A DNA stretch of 55,097 nucleotides, from assembly GCA_001580565.1 (NCBI GenBank), contig LRBF01000079.1, positions 1 to 55,097 of the forward strand. Reading direction: 5' to 3'. A program made the translations under genes and the position numbers. A model generated the notes under the pieces. It was not told where the DNA came from, made no database searches, and saw only the letters and a list, made by a program, of their open reading frames with translations. Source of the DNA: Caballeronia megalochromosomata. Lineage in GTDB: Bacteria; Pseudomonadota; Gammaproteobacteria; Burkholderiales; Burkholderiaceae. Positions 1 to 8,982 of this stretch are shown one piece after another (the first letter of the stretch is position 1; every line of letters starts with the position of its first letter).

Positions 1-68
1 CCGACGCGAATACGGGATCCGTCGAAAGCGAAAGCCCAAAAGCACAACGCCCCAATAAAGAAAAAGCC

Positions 69-1385
69 CTACCGATTCACCATCCGCGCCGGCACGCTAA
101 GCACGAGCACCGCCCCCAGCACCAAAAATCCCGCAAGCATATACATCCCGCTCGCGGTGGAAGCAGTCACCTGCTTAAGCCACCCCACGAGATAAGGACT
201 CAAAAACCCGGCAAGATTGCCAAGCGAATTGATCATCGCGATCCCCGCCGCCGCGCCCGTCCCGGCGAGGAACGCCGTCGGCAGACTCCAGAACAGCGGC
301 AGCGTAGTGAGAATGCCCATCGTCGCGAGCGTGAGCCCAACCATCGCGAGCGTCGTATTCGACGACCACACCACCGACAGCACCAGCCCGATCGCGCCAA
401 TGAACGCCGGAATCGCGATATGCCAGCGCCGCTCGCCGGTCCGGTCCGCGCTGCGCGCCGTGTACAGCATGCCGATCACCGCCGCGCCATACGGAATCGC
501 CGACAGCAGACCGACCTGCAAGGCATCGGAGACACCCATCGACTTGATGATCGTCGGCAGCCAGAAGCTCACGCCATAGAGACCCATCACGAACGAGAAG
601 TAGATGAGGCTCATCAGCCAGACCTTCGGGCTCGACAGGATCTTGCCAAGCGACAGGTCTTCCTTCTCGACGTTATCCGCCGCGATATTGCGCTGAAGCA
701 GTTCGCGCTCCTCCTGCGTGAGCCACTTCGCTTTCGCGATGCGGTCATCGAGCATCGCCAGCACGACGAGACCGACGACGATCGACGGAATGCCTTCGAG
801 CAGCAGCAGCCATTGCCAGCCGTGCCAGCCATGCGCGCCGTCGAAGCTCTTCATGATCCAGCCGCTGACCGGACCGCCGATCAGGCCGGACAACGCGATG
901 GCCGTCATGAAGAGCGTCGTCATGCGCCCGCGTCTGCGCGCCGGAAACCAGTACGTCAGATAAAGAATGATCCCGGGGAAGAAGCCCGCTTCCGCCGCAC
1001 CGAGCAGAAAGCGCATCACGTAGAACATCGTCGGCGTGGTGATGAACATCGTGAGCGCGGAGATGATGCCCCACGAGATCATGATCCGCGCGATCCATAC
1101 GCGTGCGCCCACGCGATGCAGGATCACGTTGCTCGGTATCTCGAAGATGAAATAGCCGAAAAAGAAGATGCCCGCGCCGAAGCCGTACACGGCATCCGAG
1201 AGCTGCAGGTCGGCGGCCATCTGCAGCTTGGCGAAGCCGACGTTCACGCGATCGAGATACGCGACGATGTAGCAGATCAGCAGAAGCGGCGAGAGCCGCC
1301 ACGCGACCTTGCGATACGTCGCCTCCTCGAAGGCCGATGGCACGCCCGCGCCGGGGCGGGGCATGGGATTGGCGGTGCTGGCCAT
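69..1385 (-). CDS. MFS transporter, anion:cation symporter (ACS) type
   Basis: A 438-aa membrane protein of the major facilitator superfamily with about 12 hydrophobic segments. The start of TM1 reads YLDRVNVGFAKLQM, the hallmark of the ACS branch (tartrate, phthalate, hydroxyphenylacetate and glucarate permeases). It should import an organic anion across the inner membrane with protons; the substrate cannot be read from the sequence. The ATG at 1383-1385 is preceded on the minus strand by GAGGAGAC at good spacing, which fixes the start. It lies downstream of and co-directional with the SDR and aldehyde dehydrogenase genes, with a 183-base gap containing a GC-rich hairpin, so it may form part of the same catabolic cluster. 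Confidence 0.9.
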   Translation of the reverse strand: MASTANPMPRPGAGVPSAFEEATYRKVAWRLSPLLLICYIVAYLDRVNVGFAKLQMAADLQLSDAVYGFGAGIFFFGYFIFEIPSNVILHRVGARVWIARIMISWGIISALTMFITTPTMFYVMRFLLGAAEAGFFPGIILYLTYWFPARRRGRMTTLFMTAIALSGLIGGPVSGWIMKSFDGAHGWHGWQWLLLLEGIPSIVVGLVVLAMLDDRIAKAKWLTQEERELLQRNIAADNVEKEDLSLGKILSSPKVWLMSLIYFSFVMGLYGVSFWLPTIIKSMGVSDALQVGLLSAIPYGAAVIGMLYTARSADRTGERRWHIAIPAFIGAIGLVLSVVWSSNTTLAMVGLTLATMGILTTLPLFWSLPTAFLAGTGAAAGIAMINSLGNLAGFLSPYLVGWLKQVTASTASGMYMLAGFLVLGAVLVLSVPARMVNR

Positions 1386-1526
1386 GTTGCTTGTCTCCTC
1401 TGGTTTTTTTGGGGCGCTTGAAGTCGAGCGGATGGGCCCGCCCGCGATTACAGACGCGTAAGGATTCTAGCCCGTCGGCATCCACGCCAAGCGCTTGTTA
1501 TCGCTAGGGAAAGCACCGATTTTTGA

Positions 1527-1557
1527 GCGCACGCCGCGTTCGTCGCGCGGCGTGCGC
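1527..1557. terminator. GC-rich hairpin between SDR and MFS genes (weak or partial terminator)
   Basis: A perfect 12-bp inverted repeat (1527-1538 and 1546-1557) with a 7-base loop lies just after the SDR stop codon. Neither strand shows a T tract right after it, so it is not a standard intrinsic terminator. It could reduce read-through into the transporter gene or stabilise the 3' end. Confidence 0.4.
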
Positions 1558-1568
1558 GTGGGCGTCGT

Positions 1569-2345
1569 TCAGACGCAGCGCCCGCCGTCCACTTCGAGCG
1601 CGACGCCGGTGATGAACTCGGCGTCGTCGGAGGCGAGATAGAGCGCCGCGTTGGCGATGTCCTGCGGCGTCGAGAGGCGGCCGAGCGGAATCGTCGCGAG
1701 GAATTTGCGGCGGTTCTCGGGCGTGTCCTCCATGCCCATGAATTCGGTGAGCAGGGCGGTTTCGCCCATCACCGGATTGATGCAGTTCACGCGGATGCGA
1801 TCCGCGCCCAGCTCGACCGCGAGCGCCTTGCTCGCGATGATCACCGCCGCCTTGCTGCCGTTGTACCAGACGAGTCCCGGGCGCGGCCGCACGCCCGCTG
1901 TCGACGCGATATTGATGAACGCACCGCCGCCTTGCTCGCGAAAATACGGCACGAACTGTTCGACACTCCAGTAGATGCTCTTCACGTTCACCGCGTAGAC
2001 ACGGTCGAACTCGGCTTCGGTCACCTCGAGCACGGGCTTGTTGCGATGCGTCGTTCCCGCATTGTTGACGACGATCTGCACGCTGCCGAAGTCCTGAATG
2101 GCCGCATCGAAGAGCGTTTGCCAGTCGGCGCGCTTCGTGACGTCACCCTTCACGGCGATCGCGCGGCCGTGCTTCACCTCCGGCGACGATGCGAGCGCGA
2201 TTTCGCTCGCGACGCGCTCGGCGGCCGGGCCGTTGAGATCGTTGACCACGACGTTCGCGCCTTCACGCGCGAAGGTCTTCGCGATGCCTTCGCCGAATCC
2301 CGAGCCGCCGCCCGTCACGATCACGGTTTTGCCTTGCAGTCGCAT
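1569..2345 (-). CDS. SDR family NAD(P)-dependent oxidoreductase
   Basis: A 258-aa classical short-chain dehydrogenase/reductase. The Rossmann motif TGGGSGFG is at residues 11-18, NNAG at 94-97, and the catalytic triad Ser148, Tyr161 and Lys165 (YxxxK) is present; the C-terminal dinucleotide region ends in GVALEVDGG. An acidic residue after beta-2 (VNDLN, Asp36) suggests NAD(H) preference. It probably interconverts an alcohol and a carbonyl. The ATG is preceded by GGAGACAG. It follows the aldehyde dehydrogenase by 15 bases in the same direction, suggesting consecutive steps alcohol to aldehyde/ketone to acid. The substrate is unknown. Confidence 0.92.
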   Translation of the reverse strand: MRLQGKTVIVTGGGSGFGEGIAKTFAREGANVVVNDLNGPAAERVASEIALASSPEVKHGRAIAVKGDVTKRADWQTLFDAAIQDFGSVQIVVNNAGTTHRNKPVLEVTEAEFDRVYAVNVKSIYWSVEQFVPYFREQGGGAFINIASTAGVRPRPGLVWYNGSKAAVIIASKALAVELGADRIRVNCINPVMGETALLTEFMGMEDTPENRRKFLATIPLGRLSTPQDIANAALYLASDDAEFITGVALEVDGGRCV

Positions 2346-2360
2346 GCCTGTCTCCGTTAT

Positions 2361-3800
2361 TTACCCATGTTTGATGGCGATCGTCTTCAGCGTCGTGAAG
2401 CCATACAGCGCCTCGAAGCCTTTTTCTCGTCCGTGCCCCGAATGCTTCACGCCGCCGAACGGCAATTCGATGCCGCCGCCCGCGCCGTAGTTGTTGATGA
2501 ACACCTGCCCCGAGCGCACGCGCCGCGCGAGGCGCATCTGCCGCGCGCCGTCGCGGGTCCAGATGCCGGCCACGAGCCCGTAGTCAGTGCCGTTGGCGAG
2601 CCTGAGCGCATCGGCTTCGTCGTCGAAGGGCATCGCGGCGAGCACCGGGCCGAACACTTCCTCGCGCGCGAGACGGTGTGTCGGCGGGACATCGCGCAGC
2701 AGCGTGGGCGCCTGATAGAAGCCCGCTTCGGGCGCATCGCCGACGACCTCGCCGTGCGCGGCCATCGGGATGCCGTCGTGCTGCGCATCGGAGAGGAAGT
2801 CCCACACGCGCTGCTGCTGCTTCGCGCTGATGAGCGGGCCGCAGTCGAGATCGAGCTTGCTCGGGCCGACCCTCAGCGCCGCGAACGCCTGCGCGAGCCG
2901 GTCCAGCAAAGGCTCGTACGCCGCGCGCTCGATCAGCACGCGGCTGCCCGCCGAGCACGTCTGCCCGGCGTTCTGCACGATCGCGGCGACGAGCACGGGC
3001 AGCGCGGCGTCGAAATCGGCGTCGGCGAACACGAGTTGCGGGGACTTGCCGCCCAGTTCCAGCGTCACGGGCACGTGGTTGTCGGCGGCCATCTTCGTGA
3101 CGGCCGCACCGGTTGCGGGCGAGCCGGTGAACGAGATGTGATCGATGCCCGGATGCCGCGCGAGCGCCGCGCCCGCTTCGTGTCCGTAGCCGGTGACGAT
3201 ATTGAGCGCGCCGTCGGGCAGGCCCGCTTCCGCCGCCAGTTCCGCGACGCGCAACAGCGACAGGCACGCGTCTTCGGCAGGCTTGACGACGCACGCATTG
3301 CCGGTCGCGAGCGCGGCGCCGACGCTGCGCCCGAAAATCTGCAGCGGATAATTCCACGGCACGATATGGCCCGTCACGCCGTGCGGCTCGCGAATCGTGA
3401 GCACGGTGTAGCCGGATTGATAGGGCAGGGTTTCGCCGTGCAGCTTGTCGGCGGCGCCCGCGTAGAACTCGAAATAGCGCGCGATGCCGGTGGCGTCGGC
3501 GCGCGCCTGCTTCAGCGGCTTGCCGGTGTCGCGCGCCTCGATCTGCGCGATGTCCTCGTGGCACGCGGCGATCAGCATCGACAGTCGCGCGAGAATGCGT
3601 CCGCGCTCGGCGGCGCTCATCGCGCCCCAGTCGCCTTCGAACGCGACGCGGGCGGCGGCGACCGCGCGGTCGATATCGGCCGCCGAGCCGCGCGCGATCT
3701 CCGCGAAGATCTGCCCGTCCGATGGATCGACGACGGGAATCGTCTCGTTGCCGGATGGCGCGACCCAGCGGTTGTCGATGAAATGCTTCGCGTCTTCCAT
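2361..3800 (-). CDS. NAD(P)+-dependent aldehyde dehydrogenase
   Basis: A 479-aa ALDH superfamily enzyme, close to betaine/gamma-aminobutyraldehyde/hydroxymuconic semialdehyde types. Catalytic residues are visible: oxyanion Asn150 (PWNYP), Glu248 (LELGGK) and nucleophile Cys282 (GQTCSAG); the cofactor-loop FTGS is at 224-227. It oxidises an aldehyde to a carboxylate. The minus-strand ATG at 3798-3800 follows GGAGACATGC, an ideal RBS; another ATG lies two codons upstream out of that spacing. It is first in a likely operon with the SDR gene. The exact substrate is not assignable. Confidence 0.93.
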   Translation of the reverse strand: MEDAKHFIDNRWVAPSGNETIPVVDPSDGQIFAEIARGSAADIDRAVAAARVAFEGDWGAMSAAERGRILARLSMLIAACHEDIAQIEARDTGKPLKQARADATGIARYFEFYAGAADKLHGETLPYQSGYTVLTIREPHGVTGHIVPWNYPLQIFGRSVGAALATGNACVVKPAEDACLSLLRVAELAAEAGLPDGALNIVTGYGHEAGAALARHPGIDHISFTGSPATGAAVTKMAADNHVPVTLELGGKSPQLVFADADFDAALPVLVAAIVQNAGQTCSAGSRVLIERAAYEPLLDRLAQAFAALRVGPSKLDLDCGPLISAKQQQRVWDFLSDAQHDGIPMAAHGEVVGDAPEAGFYQAPTLLRDVPPTHRLAREEVFGPVLAAMPFDDEADALRLANGTDYGLVAGIWTRDGARQMRLARRVRSGQVFINNYGAGGGIELPFGGVKHSGHGREKGFEALYGFTTLKTIAIKHG

Positions 3801-3909
3801 GCATGTCTCCTGAAATCGGGTTTCTGCTGCTGGAATTCGATGCTGTTTCCGATTATCGCGCCAACGCCGGGGCCGCGCCGGGCGCTGCGGGCGGCCGAAG
3901 CCGATTGGC

Positions 3910-3915
3910 TATAAT
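3910..3915 (+). promoter_or_regulatory. Candidate -10 element of ppa
   Basis: A perfect TATAAT hexamer sits about 105 bases upstream of the ppa start in the ALDH-ppa divergent interval. No convincing -35 is visible 16-18 bases before it, so the call rests on the -10 alone. Confidence 0.4.
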
Positions 3916-4018
3916 GACGCAATCACGCATCTACGCGCGCGAGGGCCGCGGCGATTCTGCCCGCGACCGTCCGCCCGTGCGATTCCATCTCCGACCTCAA
4001 CTTCTCCAGAGAGTGCTC

Positions 4019-4546
4019 ATGAGCTTCAACAACGTACCTTCCGGCCGCGACCTCCCGCAGGATTTCAACGTCATCATCGAGATTCCCGCGCAGAGCGATC
4101 CGGTCAAATACGAAGCGGACAAGGACATGGGCCTGCTCGTCGTCGACCGCTTCATCGGCACCGGCATGCGCTATCCGGCGAACTACGGCTTCATCCCGCA
4201 GACGCTCTCCGGCGACGGCGACCCGGTCGACGTGCTCGTCATCACGCCGTTTCCGCTGCTCGCAGGCTCGGTCGTGCGCGCGCGTGCGCTCGGCATGCTG
4301 CAGATGACCGATGAATCGGGCGTGGATGCGAAGCTCGTCGCCGTGCCGCACGACAAGATCTGCCCAATGACGGCGAACATCAAGTCGATCGACGACGTGC
4401 CCGAATACCTGAAGGACCAGATCAAGCACTTCTTCGAGAACTACAAGTCGCTCGAAAAGGGCAAGTGGGTGAAGGTCGAAGGCTGGGCCGGCATCGACGC
4501 CGCGCACAAGGAAATCTCGGAAGGCGTCGCGAACTTCAAGAAGTAA
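4019..4546 (+). CDS. ppa: Inorganic pyrophosphatase
   Basis: A 175-aa family I soluble pyrophosphatase that hydrolyses PPi to phosphate in the cytoplasm and drives biosynthetic reactions. The signature DGDPVDVLV carries metal-binding Asp66, Asp68 and Asp71, and the E(21)...K(30)...E(32) and R(44)...Y(56) active-site residues of the E. coli enzyme are in register. The ATG at 4019 starts MSFNNVPSG as in Burkholderia homologues; an in-frame upstream extension is not supported by family length. A strong terminator follows directly. Confidence 0.97.
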   Translation: MSFNNVPSGRDLPQDFNVIIEIPAQSDPVKYEADKDMGLLVVDRFIGTGMRYPANYGFIPQTLSGDGDPVDVLVITPFPLLAGSVVRARALGMLQMTDESGVDAKLVAVPHDKICPMTANIKSIDDVPEYLKDQIKHFFENYKSLEKGKWVKVEGWAGIDAAHKEISEGVANFKK

Positions 4547-4561
4547 GCGCGCTTTTTGACG

Positions 4562-4600
4562 AAACGCCGCCGCGTTGCTGAAACGCGGCGGCGTTTTTTA
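4562..4600 (+). terminator. Rho-independent terminator of ppa
   Basis: A GC-rich stem with 5' arm AACGCCGCCGCGTT and a matching 3' arm is followed by TTTTTT, 16 bases after the ppa stop. The T tract runs up to the stop codon of the convergent GIY-YIG gene. Confidence 0.85.
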
Positions 4601-4891
4601 TTCTTCTTCGCTCGCCTCGGTCTGGGGCAGCAACGATTCGAGCGTCCGTTCGCCCGCGATGAGCGCGCGCTTCTGTTGCGCGGTCAGGCGCTTCACGCGA
4701 TATTCCGCCCGCAACGCTTCCGATCTCCCCGCCAGTTCGAACGACGCCAGCACACGCAGCGGCTTTCGCGCACGCGTATAGCGCGCGCCCTTGCCGCTCG
4801 CATGCGCGCAGAAACGCGCTTCGACGTCCGTCGCGATGCCCGTGTAGAGGCTGCCGTCGGCGCATTCGATCAGATAGAGGAACCACGGCAT
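4598..4891 (-). CDS. GIY-YIG domain protein (YhbQ/UPF0213-like)
   Basis: A small protein of about 97 aa made of a single GIY-YIG nuclease fold: LYLIECADGSLYTGIATD at the N-terminus is the GIY...YIG region, with a conserved Arg/His-containing helix after it and an acidic tail. Family members such as E. coli YhbQ are implicated in DNA repair or processing, but their role is poorly defined. Start chosen at the Met of MPWFLYL because family members begin just before this strand; Met codons at 4930 and 4945 are in frame and no clear RBS distinguishes them. Confidence 0.85.
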   Translation of the reverse strand: MPWFLYLIECADGSLYTGIATDVEARFCAHASGKGARYTRARKPLRVLASFELAGRSEALRAEYRVKRLTAQQKRALIAGERTLESLLPQTEASEEE

Positions 4892-5061
4892 CGCGTTTGT
4901 TCGGCGCTCGATGAAAGATTTGCCGCGCATTATCGCCGAAAGCACCGCGTTGGGGCGTTTTGTCCGCTTCGGCGTGTCGCTGCGACTTGCGGGAGAATAG
5001 CCGCTTTCGGGCGCCGTCTTGCACCGCGTGCGCTCATCGATTTTTTCAGCGAGGTAGCCTG

Positions 5062-6204
5062 TTGAATCGCGAGGTCGAAATTCATGTGGTCGATGCGCTG
5101 GACGAAATCCCAGCCGACGACTGGAACCGGCTCGCCGGCGATAACCCGTTCGTGCGTCACGCGTTCCTCTCGGCGTTGCAGGAGACCGAGTGCGCGGTCA
5201 AGCGCACCGGCTGGCGCGCGCATCATCTGGTATTGAAGCGCGGCGGCGAGTTTGCCGGTGCGATGCCGTTGTATCTCAAGTCACATTCGCGCGGCGAATA
5301 CGTGTTCGACCACGCTTGGGCCGACGCCTTCGAGCGCCACGGCCTGCGCTATTACCCGAAGGCGCTGTCGGCCGTGCCGTTCTCGCCCGTGACGGGCCCG
5401 CGCCTCATCGCCGCGCATCACGAGGATCGCGTATTGCTCGCGCGCGGCGCGATCGAATTGACGCGGCGCCTCGAACTTTCGTCGCTGCATGTGCTGTTCC
5501 CGCACGCGCAGGATGTCGCGGCGCTGACCGACGCGGGCTACATGTTGCGCGAAGGCGTGCAGTTCCACTGGGAAAACCTGCCCGGCGACGGCTACGAAAA
5601 CTTCGACGCCTTTCTCGCGACGATGAGCCACGACAAGCGCAAGAAGGTGAAGCAGGACCGCCGGCGCGTGAGGGACGCGGGCGTGACCTACACGTGGCTG
5701 CGCGGCGCGCAGATCGATGAAGGCGCGCTCGACTTCTTCTACGACTGCTACGACAACACGTATCGCGAGCACTGGAACGCGCCGTATCTGTCGCGCGAAT
5801 TCTTCGGCCGGATTCACGCCGATGCGCCCGAGAGCATGCTGCTCGTGATCGCCGAAGCGGACGGCGAGCGCCTCGCGTGCGCGCTCAACATGATCGGCGG
5901 CGACACGATGTACGGCCGCTACTGGGGCACGCGCGAGTTCATCTCGGGGCTGCACTTCGAGACGTGCTACATGCAGGGCATCGCGTATTGCATCGAGCAC
6001 GGGCTCGCGCGCTTCGAGGGCGGCGCGCAGGGCGTGCACAAGATGTCGCGCGGCCTCTTGCCGACGCCGACATGGTCCGCTCACTGGATTGCGGACCGGC
6101 GTTTCGCGCACGCGATCGCCGAGTTTCTCGATGCCGAAACCCAGGCGATGGATCAGCATATCGAGGAGCTCGAAGCGCATACGCCGTTCAGGAAGAAAGT
6201 CTGA
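5062..6204 (+). CDS. FemAB-like GNAT-fold acyltransferase (COG3146)
   Basis: A 380-aa protein of the PF04339/COG3146 family (peptidoglycan-biosynthesis-like, GNAT fold), common in proteobacteria and of unproven substrate. Typical motifs include NPFVRHAFLSALQET near the N-terminus, TGPRL, FPHAQDV, the HDKRKKVKQDRR segment and RYWG. The start is taken as TTG 5062 because GAGGTA lies 5 bases before it and homologues begin close to VVDALDEIPADDWNRL; an in-frame ATG at 4960 would add 34 low-homology residues. No signal peptide or TM helix is seen. Confidence 0.85.
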   Translation: MNREVEIHVVDALDEIPADDWNRLAGDNPFVRHAFLSALQETECAVKRTGWRAHHLVLKRGGEFAGAMPLYLKSHSRGEYVFDHAWADAFERHGLRYYPKALSAVPFSPVTGPRLIAAHHEDRVLLARGAIELTRRLELSSLHVLFPHAQDVAALTDAGYMLREGVQFHWENLPGDGYENFDAFLATMSHDKRKKVKQDRRRVRDAGVTYTWLRGAQIDEGALDFFYDCYDNTYREHWNAPYLSREFFGRIHADAPESMLLVIAEADGERLACALNMIGGDTMYGRYWGTREFISGLHFETCYMQGIAYCIEHGLARFEGGAQGVHKMSRGLLPTPTWSAHWIADRRFAHAIAEFLDAETQAMDQHIEELEAHTPFRKKV

Positions 6205-6249
6205 GATGCGATAATCGTCGAGACCTTTCGTTGCACTACGCGGCCATCC

Positions 6250-8313
6250 ATGTCGACCATGAGCAGAAACTTCTTCAACCTCTACAGCCACGACTTCGCG
6301 CGCGTCGCGGTCGGCGTTCCGTCCTGCAAGGTGGCCGATCCGGCGTTCAACGCGGCGCAGACGATCGAACTGGCGAAAGAAGCCGCCGCGCGCGGCGCGG
6401 TGCTTGTCGCGTTTCCCGAGCTCGGCATTTCCGCCTATACGTGCGACGATCTCTTCCATCAGCGCGCCTTGCTCGATGCCTGCGAAGACGCGCTGCAAGG
6501 CATTCTCGACGCATCGAAGGGATTGAACATCGCGATGATCGTCGGCGCGCCGGTCAGAGCGGAGCACAAGCTCTTCAATTGCGCGATCGTCATCGCCGAC
6601 GGATTCATCCGCGGCGTCGTGCCGAAAAGTTATCTGCCCAATTACGGCGAGTTCTACGAGGCGCGTCAGTTCAGCCCGGCCGACGCCGCGGTGACCAGCA
6701 CGCTCACGCTCTGCGGTCAGGATGTGCCGTTCGGCGCGTCGCTGCTGTTTCAGATCAGGGACCTGCCGCTCTTCAGATTCCACGTCGAGATTTGCGAGGA
6801 CGTGTGGGTGCCGATTCCGCCGTCGTCGTTCGCGGCGCTCGCGGGCGCCACCGTGCTCGTGAATCTGTCGGCGTCGAATATCGTCGTGGGCAAGTCGGCG
6901 TACCGGCATCAACTGGTCGGGCAGCAGTCCGCGCGCTGTGTCGCGGCGTACCTGTACACGTCGGCGGGAAACGGCGAATCGTCCACCGACCTAGCGTGGG
7001 ACGGGCAGGGCCTCATCTACGAGAATGGCGAGCTGCTCGCGGAGTCCGCGCGCTTCTCGGACCAGTCGCACCTGATCTTCGCCGATGTCGATCTCGAACG
7101 GCTCTCGCGCGAGCGCATGCGGCAAACCACGTTCGGCCGCTCGACGCATCGGCACGCAAGCGAAGTCGAACAGTTCAATGTGGTCGAGTTTCCGCTGACG
7201 GTTCCCGCCGATGAAAGGCTGCCGCTCGAACGCCGCGTCGCGCGCTTTCCGTACGTGCCCGCCGACGCCGCGCGCCGCGACGAGCGCTGCAACGAGGTCT
7301 ACAACATTCAGGTGCAGGCGCTATTGCAGCGGTTGCAGTCGTCGGGCATGTCGAAGGTCGTCATCGGCATATCGGGCGGGCTCGACTCGACGCATGCACT
7401 GCTCGTGTGCGCGAAAGCGATGGATCGTCTCGGACTGCCGCGCGCGAACATTCTTGCTTACACGATGCCGGGCTTCGCCACCAGCGACCGCACGCTGCGG
7501 CAGGCGCGCGAGTTGATGGAAGTCGTCGGCTGCACCGCGAGCGAGATCGACATTCGTCCGAGCTGCATGCAGATGCTGACGGACATCGGCCATCCGCACA
7601 GTTCGGGCGCCGAGCAGTACGACATCACGTATGAGAACGTTCAGGCCGGCGAGCGCACGAGCCATCTGTTCAGGCTCGCCAATCTCAACAACGCGATCGT
7701 CATCGGCACCGGCGATCTGAGCGAGCTCGCACTTGGTTGGTGCACCTACGGAGTGGGCGATCACATGTCCCACTACAACGTCAACGCGAGCGTGCCGAAG
7801 ACGCTGATCACGCATCTGGTGCGCTGGGTCGCGGAGTCGGGGCAGATCGGCGGCACCGGAACCGACGTGCTCGAAAACGTCCTGAGCACGGACATCAGTC
7901 CGGAACTCATTCCGGGCAAGACGAGCGGCGTGGTTGAGCAGAAGACGGAGAGCGTCATCGGTCCGTACGAGTTGCAGGACTTCAACCTCTACTACACGCT
8001 GCGCTTCGGCTTTGCACCAACGAAGGTCGCGTTTCTCGCGCTGCATGCGTGGCGCGACCGCGATGCAGGCGCGTGGCCGGAAGGCCCGAACGTCGCGCGC
8101 AATCAGTACGACCTCGGCGAGATCCGCAAAAACCTGAGGATCTTTCTGGACCGATTCTTCCGCACGAGCCAGTTCAAGCGCTCGTGCATACCGAATGCAC
8201 CGAAGGTGGGCTCGGGCGGCTCGCTGTCTCCACGCGGCGACTGGCGTGCGCCGAGCGACGGGCAGGCAACAGTCTGGCTCAAGGACCTCGAACGCGTCCC
8301 TTCGAAAGAGTGA
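6250..8313 (+). CDS. nadE: Glutamine-dependent NAD(+) synthase
   Basis: A 687-aa two-domain NAD synthetase of the long (Mycobacterium-type) class. The N-terminal carbon-nitrogen hydrolase domain has the Glu57-Lys126-Cys182 triad (FPELGI, PKSYLP, EICEDVW) and releases ammonia from glutamine; the C-terminal domain has the ATP pyrophosphatase loop SGGLDS near residue 375 and amidates deamido-NAD. It catalyses the last step of NAD synthesis in the cytoplasm. Met1 and Met4 are both possible starts. The PII gene glnB follows after 142 bases. Confidence 0.96.
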   Translation: MSTMSRNFFNLYSHDFARVAVGVPSCKVADPAFNAAQTIELAKEAAARGAVLVAFPELGISAYTCDDLFHQRALLDACEDALQGILDASKGLNIAMIVGAPVRAEHKLFNCAIVIADGFIRGVVPKSYLPNYGEFYEARQFSPADAAVTSTLTLCGQDVPFGASLLFQIRDLPLFRFHVEICEDVWVPIPPSSFAALAGATVLVNLSASNIVVGKSAYRHQLVGQQSARCVAAYLYTSAGNGESSTDLAWDGQGLIYENGELLAESARFSDQSHLIFADVDLERLSRERMRQTTFGRSTHRHASEVEQFNVVEFPLTVPADERLPLERRVARFPYVPADAARRDERCNEVYNIQVQALLQRLQSSGMSKVVIGISGGLDSTHALLVCAKAMDRLGLPRANILAYTMPGFATSDRTLRQARELMEVVGCTASEIDIRPSCMQMLTDIGHPHSSGAEQYDITYENVQAGERTSHLFRLANLNNAIVIGTGDLSELALGWCTYGVGDHMSHYNVNASVPKTLITHLVRWVAESGQIGGTGTDVLENVLSTDISPELIPGKTSGVVEQKTESVIGPYELQDFNLYYTLRFGFAPTKVAFLALHAWRDRDAGAWPEGPNVARNQYDLGEIRKNLRIFLDRFFRTSQFKRSCIPNAPKVGSGGSLSPRGDWRAPSDGQATVWLKDLERVPSKE

Positions 8314-8431
8314 TGTCGCGCGCGTTTATCGGATCATCTCGTGATTTTCCGGACCGCTTGCTCGATGAAACGCGGCTAGAATCGAAACCATCTGCCCCGC
8401 GCGGGGCACGACGTTTTTTCGAACCCCTTGA

Positions 8432-8794
<363 letters not shown>

Positions 8795-8821
8795 GCGCCG
8801 CGTTTTCTTTTTCGCCCATCC

Positions 8822-8851
8822 GGCCCGCCGTTCGCGCGGGCCTTATTTTTT
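8822..8851 (+). terminator. Rho-independent terminator of glnB
   Basis: Stem GGCCCGC (8822-8828) pairs with GCGGGCC (8836-8842), followed by TTATTTTTT, 28 bases after the glnB stop. Confidence 0.85.
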
Positions 8852-8982
8852 CGTCTTCCACATCGCGGATGCACCCGCGCGATGCCCGATTTTTTTCAGC
8901 CCAATTTATTGCCTGAGCGCAGGATTGTCGCGTCCGTGCGGTAACATCGAATTCCGGTTATATTTTTGTAAGGAAACGTTTG

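Noticed and set aside
1932..3914. Very long antisense open frames (for example opposite the ALDH, nadE, gyrA, fdsA and ugd genes)
   Set aside because: They are Arg/Ala/His-rich frames that arise opposite GC-rich genes; the sense strand has clear conserved proteins.
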